Assembly: GCA_023213395.1 (NCBI GenBank)
Contig: CM041465.1
Span: 11,842,001 to 11,906,000, forward strand
Source of the DNA: Cycas panzhihuaensis
Lineage: Eukaryota > Cycadophyta
Direction of reading: 5' to 3'
DNA length: 64,000 nucleotides
The notes under the pieces are model-generated. The model was not told the origin of the DNA. It searched no databases and was given only the letters and a program-made list of their open reading frames with translations. The translations under genes were made by a program, and so were the position numbers. Position 1 is the stretch's first letter, and every line of letters starts with the position of its first letter. Positions 36,451 through 48,199 of the stretch are shown in pieces.

Positions 36451-36953
36451 CTACTTATGAATTGAAAAACAAGACCACAATCCACATCTTATCCTATGTT
36501 CATTCTTATTTCCCTTTGTTTTAGAGTTTTTGGGCGCTATGCTATTATAGTATATTGAATTATATTACGAAGTCACTATGGTCATTATGACGTATTAATA
36601 GATTCACTTTCAATAACAACCCCAAAAAAGGGGGACCGAAAAAACACTAAAAAAATACAAGTTAAAAAAAACATCCATTGATCAAGTTATGATTTGTTTG
36701 TGTAAGATAGAAGATGGTAATATAATTATGCAATCTTTATAAATGCATGAAATTGGGACATGTGCGAAGGGACGCATTTTTGCAAAATAAAGTGGGTCGT
36801 TTTGGCACGTTCCATTGCAATGACTCAAGAGCAAATGGTCTGTTGGAATGAGCGGAATTGAAAAGATGATGTGATGAACACGACGACACGGAAGACGCTA
36901 AGTGAAAAGATGCTTTGAAGAATACGATACGAGCATTCTCCTTTCTCTCCAAA
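36451..36953 (+). promoter_or_regulatory. 5' flank and probable promoter of the coiled-coil gene
   Basis: GC content rises from about 36,740 onward compared with the transposon debris on the left. A TATA-like tataaatg lies at about 36,738 and an inverted CCAAT (ccattgca) at about 36,811. The leader before the start codon is pyrimidine-rich (ctcctttctctcc). An in-frame stop (tga, 36,903-36,905) precedes ATG 36,954 with no intervening in-frame ATG, which supports that start. A 14-bp perfect hairpin sequence cccc-aaaaaa-gggg sits near 36,621. The transcription start is not determined. Confidence 0.4.
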
Positions 36954-39900
36954 ATGACTACCAACGTCACAAAGGTCGGTGACACAAACGTGGCGCCCGA
37001 CGGTACTCCCGATAGATGGACCAAAAAAATGGTGCAAGCCTTGAAGGTGATTCTACCTCATTCAAATTTCATCATATAATTCCTCCCTTTCTCACATGTC
37101 ATCTGTACAAAACAGGCTGCAATGGCTGCTCGCTCAACGAACGCCAAGCCCATCACCTTAAACGACCTGGCTGCAGACTCATCTACCAACGGTAGTGTGC
37201 CATGTCTTCGGTCCATCGTCAGAACCCCATAATTGTGTTGGTTTATATTATACATTTCTTTTATGTTAAATTCGAACCGGATGCACGCACGTTGTGAAAT
37301 TGAAAAGATTCACACGATTATATTGTTCATACTTCGCAGATAAAAAGCTCTCGAGTCCGAGATCTATCGAGGCCTGTTTGCACCTTGGGACTGATCCTAG
37401 TGAAATCATTAAGAAGTAAGATTTTCATCAAATTTCCACACATAGCCAGTCAGACAATTATTATGAATTACTAACCCTATGCTGGATATTTTGGGAGAAA
37501 AACTGAAGCACTCACATACAAATAATTGGCTGCTCATGTAGGCCTATAGAGGCCTTTGCACGAAAGGGTCTTCCCAAAGAGCTGGTGAAAGTCAAGTACG
37601 AACGTCATGAAAACCTTAGGAAAGGTACATATATTAATCGATTCTCTATTCAACACAGAAACATACAAGTCCTCTACAACGTTTGATTTTCATGGTACGT
37701 GTAAATTGGTAACTTCAAACACCAATGCCTACGTTCGCATTGGCTAACGTCACAGCAGGAAAGTTGCATAAACTTCTTGAAGAAAGGGAACGAATCATCG
37801 AACAAGAGAAAGAAAAGGAGAGAGAGAAAGAATATGCGTCGACTGTTCTTAATGTTCCAGATCAATCGACAAATGCATCTGAACAGCCCAAGAGCTTAGA
37901 AAAGGTAAGGGTGGCAGTCAAAGATTTTTGTTATGTAATTGTTATTGCAGGCACTTTATATTGTTATGCCTTGGAAAATTGCATCTCTATGGTACAATCG
38001 AAACTAAAATCGTTAACATTTCGCAGGAGAGACAAAGATTGCAGAACCTGCGCAGAAGGCAGCAGAGAGAACTAGAGCAAATGGCCAAATACGAAGCAAT
38101 GAGAGAGGTGATTATGATATCATTAGGGCATTGGTCCGGTATAAGAGCACATTCAGTTATAATGCTCACAGATCTATTCTTTTACAGCAAATTATCAATG
38201 AAAACCAAGCAAGACTCGAAGCCCAAAAGATAGCTGAAGAACTCAAGGTGAATCAAATAGTATTGAAGTTTTAGGGAAAGAACATCGTTGGCTTGCGCAC
38301 GCAATTAATGCATAATGTCTTCACGCTTTATACCTTCACAGAAACAAGAAAGGGCGAGGAAAGAAAAAGACTGGCAAACTGAGCAGAGGAAGAGAGAGCT
38401 GGCGAAAATGAAAGAGGTACGAGAAAAAATGTTCATCTTTATTCTGACTATTAGTAATTTGAAATTAACGAGTTTCGACTGATTATCATCCGATGTTGCA
38501 GGAAGAAGCCATAGACAAGAGAAGCAAACAATTGGCCGCCGAAAGATATTTGCGTGAGCAAGAACATCTTGCGTTGGAACAGCAGAAACAGGTTATAACT
38601 ATGCAAGGAACCAATATGTACTACCTCACTTATAAGGGATTTTATGTACTCATCGTACACTACTGCAGATACATTAGCAGTATGGAACCTTCGACGCTTT
38701 GATAATCTTCTTATGTTATTCTTTCATGATGTAGAGGAAAGCACATCGTGAAGCTGTGCGAAAAGAACAAGAGAGGATGCAAAAGCAGCAAGAGTTTAAA
38801 AAACAGATGGAGAGAGCTCAAGAAGCCCAACAGGAGGTATAGATTCGCAGAACTGCAAAAATATTAATGCAAAAGTGGCTTATTAGTATGCCAAACACAT
38901 TAATGTAATCTCAAAAGCTGAAATACAGCAATATACATATAAGAAAGGAGGCAAAGTGTACAAGCTAACCCTTCCCCGAATAAAAGCGATAGCAACTGCT
39001 ATGATATTCTATGGAAACAGAAATGGACCGAAAACAAAATCTGCAAGACCTATCTAATATTGTTCAACGTTCTATAAGCGAATTTGGTATGATCATCTAT
39101 CAGTTTGTAAGGATTTGATCTGAGTTGTTGCAGATTTTAAGAAAGAAACAACAAGAGATGGAAAAAAAAGATCTGGAGAGACAGAAGCTACTCATGGAAC
39201 AACACAAGGAGAAAGTCCGTCAAAACATGGAAGCTCGGAAACAAGCCGAAGCTAGACTTGCCGTCGCTGTTGAAAATTTCCGTCAATTGATGCAAAAGAG
39301 AACAGAAGAGTACCAGAAACGACAACAGGTACTACGTCTGCATTTAATAACGTGTGGTGTCGTTGCTACAGATTCCACGTCGTATTAATGGGATTTCTAT
39401 TGTTGCGGTATGAACTCCATACTACAGGAGTTGAAGATTAAGCTGAAGCAACAAGAAGAGCGTCATAAACAGGCCGAAATTGAGAAGAAAAAGAAAGAGG
39501 CTATTAAAGAGCAGCAGCGCCTCGAAATTGTTAAGGAAGCTGAAATAGAGCGTCAAAAGCGAATCCAGGTGCAGCAAAATTACATGACCCTCTCATTGGT
39601 AAAAACAATTCATTAATCTTTGCTAAACAACCTATTTATGTGAAATGTTGAATTCAGGAACTCCTACAAAAGTCCGAAGCAGCAGACATGATGCTGCAGA
39701 ACATCATAATGCAAAGGCAGCTAGCAAACGCTCGGAGGATTCTTGAGCGTCAGCTGGAATTTGAAGAGAAACATGTTCGAGTAGAAAGCATTCAACGTAT
39801 TAAAGTGAGATTATCGATCATAAAACCGTATTTATATATAGAAGATGCACATTGGCCCGATGGGTGTGCGTGTATCTATACGTATGAACTATTTTCTTGC

Positions 39901-40272
39901 GTAGGCCTTGCAAAGATATCAGCTATTACAACGAATACAAGGAGAAGGGGATAGAGTGCGGAGATTGATCGAGGGAAAGCAAGCGGAACAGGAACGTCAC
40001 AGAGCTGCTAATATCAAACTATCAATCCATCGTCAAGCCATGCTCCAAAAGATGGAGAAATTATCGGTATACACCGTCAGCTAATTTCCACCAATCCCTT
40101 AATATGTATGTGTATATATAAATATAACTATATCCATTTTCCACAGATCACCAAGAAGTGGAAAGATTCTTTGACGGAGACGGATATGGCCGATTTGGAA
40201 GCACATGAGAGGAAACGAAACGATCACAAATCGCAACGCGGTACTCTCTCCACCATGACCGACAACTTGTAG
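36954..40272 (+). CDS. 15-exon gene for a 560-residue coiled-coil protein, CCDC177/CCDC185-like; probable ciliary protein
   Basis: Exons: 36954-37046, 37116-37191, 37340-37415, 37542-37624, 37759-37904, 38027-38107, 38188-38247, 38342-38416, 38502-38591, 38735-38836, 39134-39328, 39428-39598, 39658-39804, 39905-40066, 40147-40272. They sum to 1,683 nt (560 codons plus TAG), with every intron GT-AG (59-297 bp) and no stop or frameshift. Residues 1-56 are a short, likely disordered head. SPRSIEAC (62-69) is followed by GTDPSEI and ARKGLPKEL (to about 100), a pattern I associate with the DUF4659 family (CCDC177/185). Residues about 110-520 are almost continuous E/K/R/Q heptads, including QQKQ, RQLMQKRTEEYQKR and QLEFEEKH. 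The tail (520-560) contains TKKWKDSLTETDMADLEAHE. Such proteins are found in lineages with motile cilia, so a role in sperm flagella is plausible but inferred. Exons are clearly more GC-rich than the flanks. It could instead be an unrelated coiled-coil protein. Confidence 0.88.
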
Positions 40273-41060
40273 TTACGGGTGATACAACCCAATTCAGCAA
40301 AGGTAAAAGGTGTACCACATCTTTAATAACCCCCCCTTCACTTCTTCTCAACCATTTCACCACTCGATGCATAAACTTGGGTATACGTCCCATCGCAACT
40401 CCGTCGTCTGTACCCTAATTTCCTAAACAAATAACTAAACATCCCAACCTTTCATGACCTTAACAACATCTTAATCCGTTACCTCGCTCTTTCAATATCC
40501 AATCGTCCATCCCATCCATCTTTTCCATCCGTTTAAAAACTTGTATATAACACTACCACAACACTCCACAACTTGTCCTCAACGGTGACAAACATTATAT
40601 ATAACCATAGTTATATAGGAGAATACGTGCATACTAACTGTCCCTCAACATTTCAACGCTTCTCGTGATTTCTAATGTTGGTTTTAATAAAGAGGGCATT
40701 CAAGTAAATAAGATCCTCTACACGTTCTACGGGTTGCACAACAAGTCCATCTTCTTATGAGAAATTTCTAACACGGTTTACCGTAAGGAATTTGATTTGG
40801 CGCTTCTTTGATGTAAAAGTTTTATGATATTGATTATTCTCTTATATGGACATTTTGAAAGAACAATACTTCTATGGTTTCTTGCTTGATTTAGATTTGG
40901 AATGTTATATGCTTCAAGAGTGCAACAAATGCATAAAATTAATGTTTCTATTCAAAAGATTTAGTGCTTTTGATAGCCTCGAGCAATGTGCTTTCAATAT
41001 TATATACATTTGTGTAGAAAATTTATATCATATCGAATATTTAAAATATTTTTAGTGATT
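40273..41060 (+). other. 3' flank of the coiled-coil gene
   Basis: The 400 bp after the stop keep a C/A-rich composition unlike the transposon debris, which fits a 3' UTR. A possible polyadenylation signal aataaa is at 40,686-40,691. Beyond about 40,750 the sequence turns AT-rich and no gene is recognised. The 69-codon frame at 40,846-41,055 has no recognisable features. Confidence 0.4.
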
Positions 41061-42949
41061 ATTCTTCTCATAGGGAGATTCTTTTAAAATACTTTCGTTG
41101 ATAGCTATTTACTTTTTCCCTTTTATATAAAAGTTGGCAGGGGGATGAAACTAATACCTAAAATGGTTAATGCAACGAGTAGAGGATTCAATTATAAAAA
41201 AAAGAAACCACTTCAAAATTATGTCATGGAGGCCACATCACACAAAATATAGTATGGATAAAACTATACAAAACAATGATTACATAAAATGGTTCCGACG
41301 GTAGAGGGAGAGTGCAAGTGCAATAATGAAATAAACCACAAAACACATGGCTCCAAAACTAAGTTAGAACTGCAAAACATGGAGATACATTAATCAACAA
41401 TCCTCGTGTCTCTTCACTAGTCCTTGGGGCTCAATGAAAGGACCAACCATCCTTAGTATCTTCATAAGAAGAATTAGTGGGAGGAGTGGTTGATCGATTT
41501 CAATCAACTACTAATGGGTCTAGAAGAGCAAAAACATAATTTAGAAGTTTATAGTAGATGCTAACACCAAATAATGAAATGCAATGTATAAGACCATTAT
41601 ATGTTAGGAATTTATTGCAAACATACTATATCTTCTAGATGGGTGTTATTACTAAGGAACTTTTATTATTAACCTTGGCTTGACAAAGTATAAGGTGCTC
41701 TAGCAATAGATTCTTCCATGTCATGATCCCAAGTAATAGACCATTGGAGAAATAAAGCCATAGTAGAATTAGTGAAGAAGCCTCCCCCTTTCAAAGCTTA
41801 ATTAGCCATTTGGTGACAAACATTATGCTTTGTTCATGAATGTATATACACCAAGGCCACCATTTTAAGAAGGGGCAAAGAGCACTTCACACACCACTCT
41901 ACGAATGCCATGCTTATTAATTGTACCAATTTTCAAATAACAAAAGGAACCATTAATAGGCTACATTCACATGAAGCCAAAAAGAAAACTAATAGGCATG
42001 TAAGGCCAAAAAATATATTCTATACTACTTGATTCTTACTTGTTAATGATAGTTGCTAACTTGTCTAAAAGTATAATTTTCTTTGAAATTTGTTCATAAA
42101 CTATTCCTATATTTGGATGAAAATAAAATCAAAACCAAAGGGGGCAATAAATAAGTTGATTATCTAGCCATTGCCTAGCATTTGCCAACCCATGTTGAGA
42201 ACCCAAGGGTTTGGATTGAGGCCAAAAAAATACTAAACTATTTAATGGAAAGAGGTTGATGGCCTAGAGGCTAATCAATAACACTTAAGATTTGATAAGA
42301 CTATGTTAGATTATTTTCACTAGTGATAGGAGTTAAAAATAGAATAAAATAGAGTTAATTTTTTATAAGAACACATTTTCTAAAAGTTTCTATCGTTTAT
42401 TCTAAAATTAGCAAAAGTTACTTTTTTATAATCTAAAAAGTATACAAATTTGAGGCCTCTAGTCATGCAAATATCCTAACCACCGTCTCCTAAAAATAGG
42501 CAATTAATTTGGATGAAACAACTCTCAAGTTAAAAACTTTCTTTTTTAAAATAAAATCTTAACTACTACTATTTTTAATTATTTTTTTAAAAAGATTTCC
42601 AATATGTTCAAAAGTTACATTATAGATAATTAAACATATCATGGGCCCTATATGCATAATCAATATAAAATTACTTTCTTAATTATCTTTTCTTAGGCAT
42701 AATTCATTTTTATTCTAAAATTATATCTTGTCTTTTTCTATGACTTTTACAGAGTCAAATTCAATGTAATTTTAAGGCCTTAAATATTTTATGTATGTCA
42801 ATTTGTACTAAGGGGTATAATCCTCAATTTTAACTTCAATTTAGAAGGGTAATTATTTAAAAACAAACTTAGAATGAAGAAGATACATACATTTTAGTAT
42901 AAGTGATTCTTTTTTTTTCCACTAGTAATGTTAATATTTTTACATCATT
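41061..42949. other. Mostly unassigned; weak LINE RNase H trace on the minus strand
   Basis: On the minus strand near 41,700-41,860 a stretch reads VYIHS-TKHNVCHQMAN-ALKGGGFF. It recalls the end of the RNase H domain of plant LINEs (H.YRE.N.VAD.LAN.A). The rest, including 41,960-42,950, shows no domain, LTR pair or clear repeat. Part of it may be the 3' LTR side of Gypsy-G. Confidence 0.3.
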
Positions 42950-43283
42950 CTCCCTTACTTGAAAAGACCACTACTACTGTGAGTTACTTTATTTGAATTA
43001 CTACCATTTTTGTAAACTAAGTACTTATTTAATCTTGTCTTTCTTCTTTCTTGGTATTTGCTACCTTTAATTCATCTTCTTTATAAAAAGCATATGAATA
43101 AAAAACATTAAATATAAATGAAATATCAAGATTACAAGGTAAATTTACCTCATAGGTATTGCCATTAATTTTCTTCATAATTTTGGAGGGACTTATCTTC
43201 TTATATTTCAACTTGTTATATGTACTTTGAAATAAATTGTCCTTCCTTAAGTATATTATCATCAAATCCCCTTTGTAAATACC
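42950..43283 (-). pseudogene. Gypsy-G integrase C-terminal part
   Basis: On the minus strand an open 78-residue stretch (43,029-43,265) reads GDLMIIYLRKDNLFQSTYNK, LKYKKISPSKIMKKI, NTYEVNLP and FIFNVFYSYAFYKEDE. This is the gypsy integrase C-terminal GPF/Y-type domain, here with SPSK in place of GPFK. At 43,284-43,300 it is cut by a LINE. The preceding residues (DMIKK) are found on the other side at 47,377-47,410. No chromodomain was seen after it. Confidence 0.82.
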
Positions 43284-43300
43284 TTTCTTTTCTTGATCAT
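43284..43300. repeat. LINE-1 target-site duplication, left copy
   Basis: tttcttttcttgatcat, identical over 17 bp to 47,377-47,393. Adjacent to it is the oligo-T that represents the LINE's poly(A) tail on the minus strand. Confidence 0.93.
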
Positions 43301-43565
43301 TTTTTTTTTTGATATGGTAAAAAATATATTAAAGGGGTTTTGTCAGGTCCCCAAACCAAGTTACATCAGTTGCCTACCAACGAGGACAAGAATGGCCATG
43401 ACATGCCCATGGCCTAACCCATCAAAGTGTACACCACCAAACTTTTGCCTAACTCATTTATCTAGAATGACCTGACAGGTCCAGCCTGATTAGACTCAAA
43501 AGCTCCTCCAGGAATTCCTCCTTCCACACCATGTTTCTTTTGTTTGCCACTGCCCAATTTGCCAG

Positions 43566-43769
43566 TCAATCTGCCGCCGCATTTCCTTTCCTATACGTAT
43601 GTCGAATCTGAACACTTTGCTTAGAGCTCAAGACATCATGAGCATCTCTGATCATATCTAAATTGCTCCAGTCCACCTCTGACTCCCCCTTCAGGCCCCT
43701 AATCACATTCATAGAGTCTCCCTCTATTATCACTCTCTCATATCCATTCTCATCCACCAATGCTATCAC
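43566..43769 (-). pseudogene. LINE-1 RNase H domain
   Basis: An open 67-residue stretch reads VIIEGDSMNVIRGLKG, then IRHTYRKGNAAAD. This matches RNase HI of plant L1 LINEs, with the E-x-D-S box of the third strand and the terminal His...N.AAD motif. An acidic first strand (VNFDGAAKG-like) can be made out near 43,890-43,925 on the minus strand. The domain would remove RNA from the hybrid during insertion. Confidence 0.85.
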
Positions 43770-44279
43770 CTACTGCATAGCTCTTAATTCAACTTTGTGG
43801 TTCGTCTGATGACCAAAATATTTCACAAATGCCTAGTAGACTTTCCCTTCATGATTCCTGCATAAACCTCCCCCGCCTGCCTCACCCGAGTTACCTTTGG
43901 CTGCCCCGTCGAAATTGACTTTAACCTAGGACTCGCTGGGCAAGATCCAATGGCATGTCCTCCTTTCCATTTCCCTACCACTCCGATTAGTTATTCCCCA
44001 GCCCGCTAAGATACTCTCTTCTCCCTTAGGAATCCTGTCCTCATCTAGGGGCTTAAGCATTTCTAAGATATCCCCATTAATCTTCCCCCAAAGTCTCTGC
44101 TCATCCATCCCTCTACTTTAGAAAATTCTTCTGTTACTCTCCTTCCATATATTTCATGTCCCCACTAGAAGTAATAGTTTCCAAAGCTTACCCAATGTCT
44201 TACTCTTAAAGCAGGATTTCCACATTAACCACTGATTCTGTAGGGTCCTAGGGGATACCCATTTAATCCTGAGATTAGA

Positions 44280-44540
44280 CTAAAGGCCGACCCATATGCC
44301 CCTAGAATAAGGACAATGAATAATAATATGGTCTAGGGACTCAGCATCCTCCTTACATAACTCACATCTGTTTACCATGGAAAACCACCGCTTTATGAGA
44401 TAATCAATTGTAAGTATCTTGTTCTGTAGGCATAACCACCAAAATACAACTATCTTTGGAAGTAAATTCAATTTCCATACCCCTGTCAACAGGTCCTCCT
44501 TTTTCACACCTTCTTCCCCCCAGGAGCGAATTATAACCAT
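44280..44540 (-). pseudogene. LINE-1 zinc-binding RT-associated domain (zf-RVT)
   Basis: VWKLNLLPKIVVFWWLCLQN, then NRCELCKEDAESLDHIIIHC, match the zf-RVT pattern (W....P.K...F.W, then C-x2-C ... H-x4-C). All four metal ligands are visible. It lies between RT and RNase H as in other plant LINEs. Confidence 0.88.
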
Positions 44541-44857
44541 CCTTTATAGTATATAACCCAGACGAAGAAATTGCCCAAATCAAAATATTTGCTAGATCCC
44601 TCTTGGGAATATATTGGTGAATTAATTCACACTTAAGGTTCTAAATCTCCTCTTCCATTCCCTACAATTCTTCAAACGTTCTCCAGCTCCTGTTTTTACC
44701 TTGCCCCTCCTAGTAGTTCTTGACTAATAGGCCATATACTTCCTCACAAACCCTCCGTATGTTACCAATTAATGGGAGATCCTTCAAAGTGTAGTTACCA
44801 CACCATTTGTCCTCCCAAAAACTAATACTTTCTCAATTCCCTAACTTCCATCTTAGG

Positions 44858-46360
44858 TCATTGCTCAGGATGGGCCTTGAGAACAGAAGGCCTTTCTAAA
44901 TGGGGGATCCATTGACCCCCCCCCCCCCCCCCTCTCACCTCATCTTTCAGAAAGTGCTTGCCCCCTAAATATTTCTTGGCCATAATGTTACCCCATTGTA
45001 TACCTTCCTCTTTTGCCAATCTCCATCCTAGTTTTACTAAGAGGGCTTTGTTAAAGAGCCCCATCCTCTTAACATTGAGCCCCCCCGTCCATTTGGGCTT
45101 ACATATCTTCTCCCATGAGACCAAGTGGATTCTATTCTTCTCCTTAGATCCATACCAGAGAAATCTTTTCATGATGCCCTCTACTATTGAGATGATCTTA
45201 CTCGGTATCTTGAATAGTATCATCATATAAACTGGGATACTCTGAAGAGACACCACCACAAACTAAATTTTACCAGCTAGGCTGAGTAGGGCCCCTTTCC
45301 ATCCAGCCAACTTCCTCTGGAACCTACCCACGATGGGATTCCATAGGTCCTTGCTCATATTACCCACAAAAAGAGGCATCCCCAGGTAAGTGAATGGAAG
45401 AGTCTTAATTGGAATCTCCAATACTCTGCTAATTCTCCGCTGAAGCCTTTCTAGGGTATTAATGAAGAAGATAGAGCTTTTCTCCTAATTGATTCTTTGA
45501 TTGGAAGCCTTCTCGTAGAGCTGCAGACTATCTTTTAATGCCCTGGCCTCCCCTAGAGAGGCTTTACCTAGAAAAATATTATCGTCAACAAACTGGTGAT
45601 GGACAATATTCTCTAGGTTAGAGGAGGGCCTTAGACCAGCCACGCATCTGACCCTCTTTGCTTCCTTAGTAACCCTCCCTAAAATTTCTGGCATTATAAT
45701 AAAGAGATAGGGAGATAAGGGGATCTCCCTGCCTTAACCCCCTTGATCCAGAAAAGAAGCGGGACGATGAGCCATTTATCAACATAGAAAAAGAAGGGTT
45801 AGAAATACAACATCTCATCCAATCCCTCCAAACCTCCCCAAAACCAAAAGCCTTCAGACAGTTAAGGAGGCAGTCTCAGGCTACCATGTCATATGATTTG
45901 GACATATCAGTTTTCACTATCATACCCACTTCTTTTCTGTGGTAGGTCAAATGAAACGTCTTATGGACAATAATTATGCCATCCACGATCTGTCTTCCCT
46001 TAACAAACCCATCACGATTAACAGAGATAATGAACAACAAACATTCCTTGAGGCAGTTTACCAGTAATTTTGTAAGGATTTTGTACTTAGCATTACACAA
46101 ACTTATTGGTCTGAAGTCCTCCATGACTGTCGCACCTGCTTTTTTGGGAATCAGAACCAAAAAAGTGGATTTCCATTCCTTTAGAATTGTTTTCTTTTCA
46201 AAAAATTTGTTCAATACCATAATTAAGTCATCCTTTATAATGTCCCAGTATTCTTGGTAGAACCCTGGGGGAAAACCATTTGGCCTAAGGGCTTTATCTC
46301 GGTCTATGCTGAATAAAGCTTTCTCCACTTCCTCTAGGGTGAATGGATTTGTTAACTTTT
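44858..46360 (-). pseudogene. LINE-1 reverse transcriptase
   Basis: On the minus strand, 45,876-46,328 reads NGFPPGFYQEYWDIIKDDLI, VLIPKKAGA, DFRPISLCNAKYKILTKLL and a SYDMVA strand. GLRQGDPLISLF follows near 45,730, and the catalytic box FVDDNIFLG is at about 45,575-45,605 (FADD is usual). The thumb and C-terminal region run through YLGMPLF and FLWYGSKEKNRIHLVSWEKI to 44,858. A C17 run at 44,916-44,932 makes a glycine stretch. Stops near 45,480, 45,700 and 45,880 break the frame. Confidence 0.9.
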
Positions 46361-46699
46361 TATTTTAGGCATCGTTGATTAGCTTCGAAATACATCTCAA
46401 CATGTTCAAACGTACATCAGGATCCTAGCATCCAAGTTCTTCAAAAAGATCTTTGAAGTACTCTGTTGCTGTATTTCTAATTTGATCTTCCGTCATAGAA
46501 ATAGAACCCTATCATAGAGCTTGCTTATTCTGTTATAGGATCTATATTTTATCGCTGACATATGAAAGAATTTGGTGTTCCTGTCCCCCTCCGCAATCCA
46601 AAGCTCACAGGATTTCTGTCTCCAATGGAATTCCTCCTTACCCAGCACCTCCTCTAGCTCTTTTGTGGTCCCGCGTTAAAGTTGGTCCAAGGAAGGAGA

Positions 46700-47376
46700 T
46701 CTGCCCTCTTCTTAGATCCTCTACTCGACCCTATTCAAGTCCTCCAACAGTCTCCCTTTAGCTTCGAAAATGTTTCCAAACACCTCCTTGTTCCAAACTT
46801 TAATCTGTCTCTTTAACCAATTTAACTTCTTTGAGAATTTAAACATAGCATACCCCACAACAAGGATACTCCACCACTCCTCAATCCTAACTCTGAGATT
46901 AGGATGTAGTATCCATATACGCTTAAAGCGAAAGGGAGTCCCACTATAGTTATCTGGGTATGAGAACTCTAACAGAAGAGGAGAATGATCAGAGGCCATT
47001 TTCGGGAGAGCCTCAAGCTTGATCTAAATAATCAACATCTTATCTAGCTTAATCTAAATATAATTGCGCCTTAGTCTCCTATTTGACCACGTATACCTGG
47101 CCCCCCTAAGAGGGACATTCATAAGCCCACCATTCTGTAAGAAGTCTCCCAGGTCAGACATGTCCTTGGACTATCCCTCTTGACTGCCTTTCTTATCCTC
47201 TAGGATCAAAGCTGAGTTAAATTCCAGTGTCATCAACCATGGGCCTTTCCATCCCTTGTGGACCTCCACTAAATTGTCCCATAACCGCTTTCTTCCCTCC
47301 ACCGTCGTAGGAGCATAAACATTTATAACCCGCCATAGGGTATTTGTCCTTCTATAGGCCAGCCACACCGTGATAA
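46700..47376 (-). pseudogene. LINE-1 endonuclease, C-terminal part
   Basis: VINVYAPT near 47,320, then PWLMTLEFNSALILEDKKG (GDFN..L...EK in intact copies), RYTWSNRR and MASDHSPLLLEFS (about 46,940-46,999) are the conserved C-terminal motifs of the exonuclease-endonuclease-phosphatase domain. The SDH motif is intact and the GDFN is altered. The element starts at IITVWLAYRR, so the N-terminal catalytic residues were never inserted. Confidence 0.88.
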
Positions 47377-47874
47377 TTTCTTTTCTTGATCATATCCGCC
47401 ATTGCCTTATAATTGTTATCTTATAATTTTCAACTCAACTCGTCATGCATATGTTGCATGTGTTTTACAAAGGTCCCTATGTCATTATTTATTATACACT
47501 CAATGGGTAATTATATTAAATCTAAGAATCCCTTAAGAATTTTACCATATATAAGCTAAAATAGTGATTTATTTATCAATTTATTTAAAGATATATTATA
47601 AGCAAATTCATCTTGTACTAACATTAAGTCTCACTACTTGGGTTTCTCTCCAATAATATATTTTAATAGGTTTTTTAAACTCTTATTTATTACCTCTATC
47701 TACCCATCAATTTGTAGATGGTAAAAACTACCAAATTATTCTTTTGTCTTTAATTTTTTAAAATAATTTTATCAAAAAGTAACTTAGAAATTTATTATCT
47801 TCGCCTACAATGATAGTTTTTAGCACCCCATGTAGCCTAACAACCTCTTTCAAATATTAATCTATTATTCTTAG
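47377..47874 (-). pseudogene. Gypsy-G integrase core, C-terminal half
   Basis: The right copy of the LINE target duplication is 47,377-47,393. On the minus strand the gypsy integrase then reads VRLHGVLKTIIVGEDNKFLS (about 47,790-47,850; the family has SDRD.KF), HPQIDG.IEVINKSL (about 47,675-47,715), QDEFAYNISLN, LIYGKI and YKAMADMIKK. It is cut at 47,874 by element F and continues at 50,497. Confidence 0.85.
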
Positions 47875-48199
47875 TGTTAAAAATAAATGTCCAATATAGG
47901 TATAGGATCATATAAGATTATGAAATATAAAGATATACGAGTGAACAAATAAAAGAATAATATATACAAATATAGAGCATAAGCTATTTATGTGAAATGA
48001 TCACTTCTAATTGTATTATGTCAAACTAATATATAATTATAATATATGTCACCACTTAACTATCCAATCATAATCCATAAGCCACTTGGTTAACCAATGA
48101 CTGATTACATGAAAAAGTATACATATTATGAGACCCTAGTACATATCAAAGCGGTAGTTATAATAATTTAATATTTCCATAGGATAATATTACCCAACA
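47875..48199 (-). repeat. Element F LTR, left (3') copy
   Basis: Begins tgttaaaaat and ends cccaaca on the + strand. It aligns with 50,174-50,496 through ccaatataggt, atcatataaga and caaccaatgact-like blocks. Confidence 0.82.

Larger units (their letters stand above)
43301..47376 (-). mobile_element. 5'-truncated L1-type LINE with RNase H (LINE-1)
   Basis: A 4,076-bp insertion read on the minus strand, ending in an A10 tail (43,301-43,310) and flanked by a perfect 17-bp duplication. Both are hallmarks of target-primed reverse transcription. It begins inside the endonuclease domain, so ORF1 and the endonuclease N-terminus are missing. Order: endonuclease end, RT, zf-RVT, RNase H. It landed in the integrase of Gypsy-G. 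Its frames are broken by stops, but the sequence is GC-richer and far less decayed than its host element. Confidence 0.95.

Noticed and set aside
36737-37255. Antisense frames of 65-95 codons overlapping the first exons of the coiled-coil gene
   Set aside because: They overlap a well-supported sense gene, lack recognisable motifs and are explained by its higher GC.
40846-41055. 69-codon frame downstream of the coiled-coil gene
   Set aside because: AT-rich, no motif, no splice or promoter evidence.
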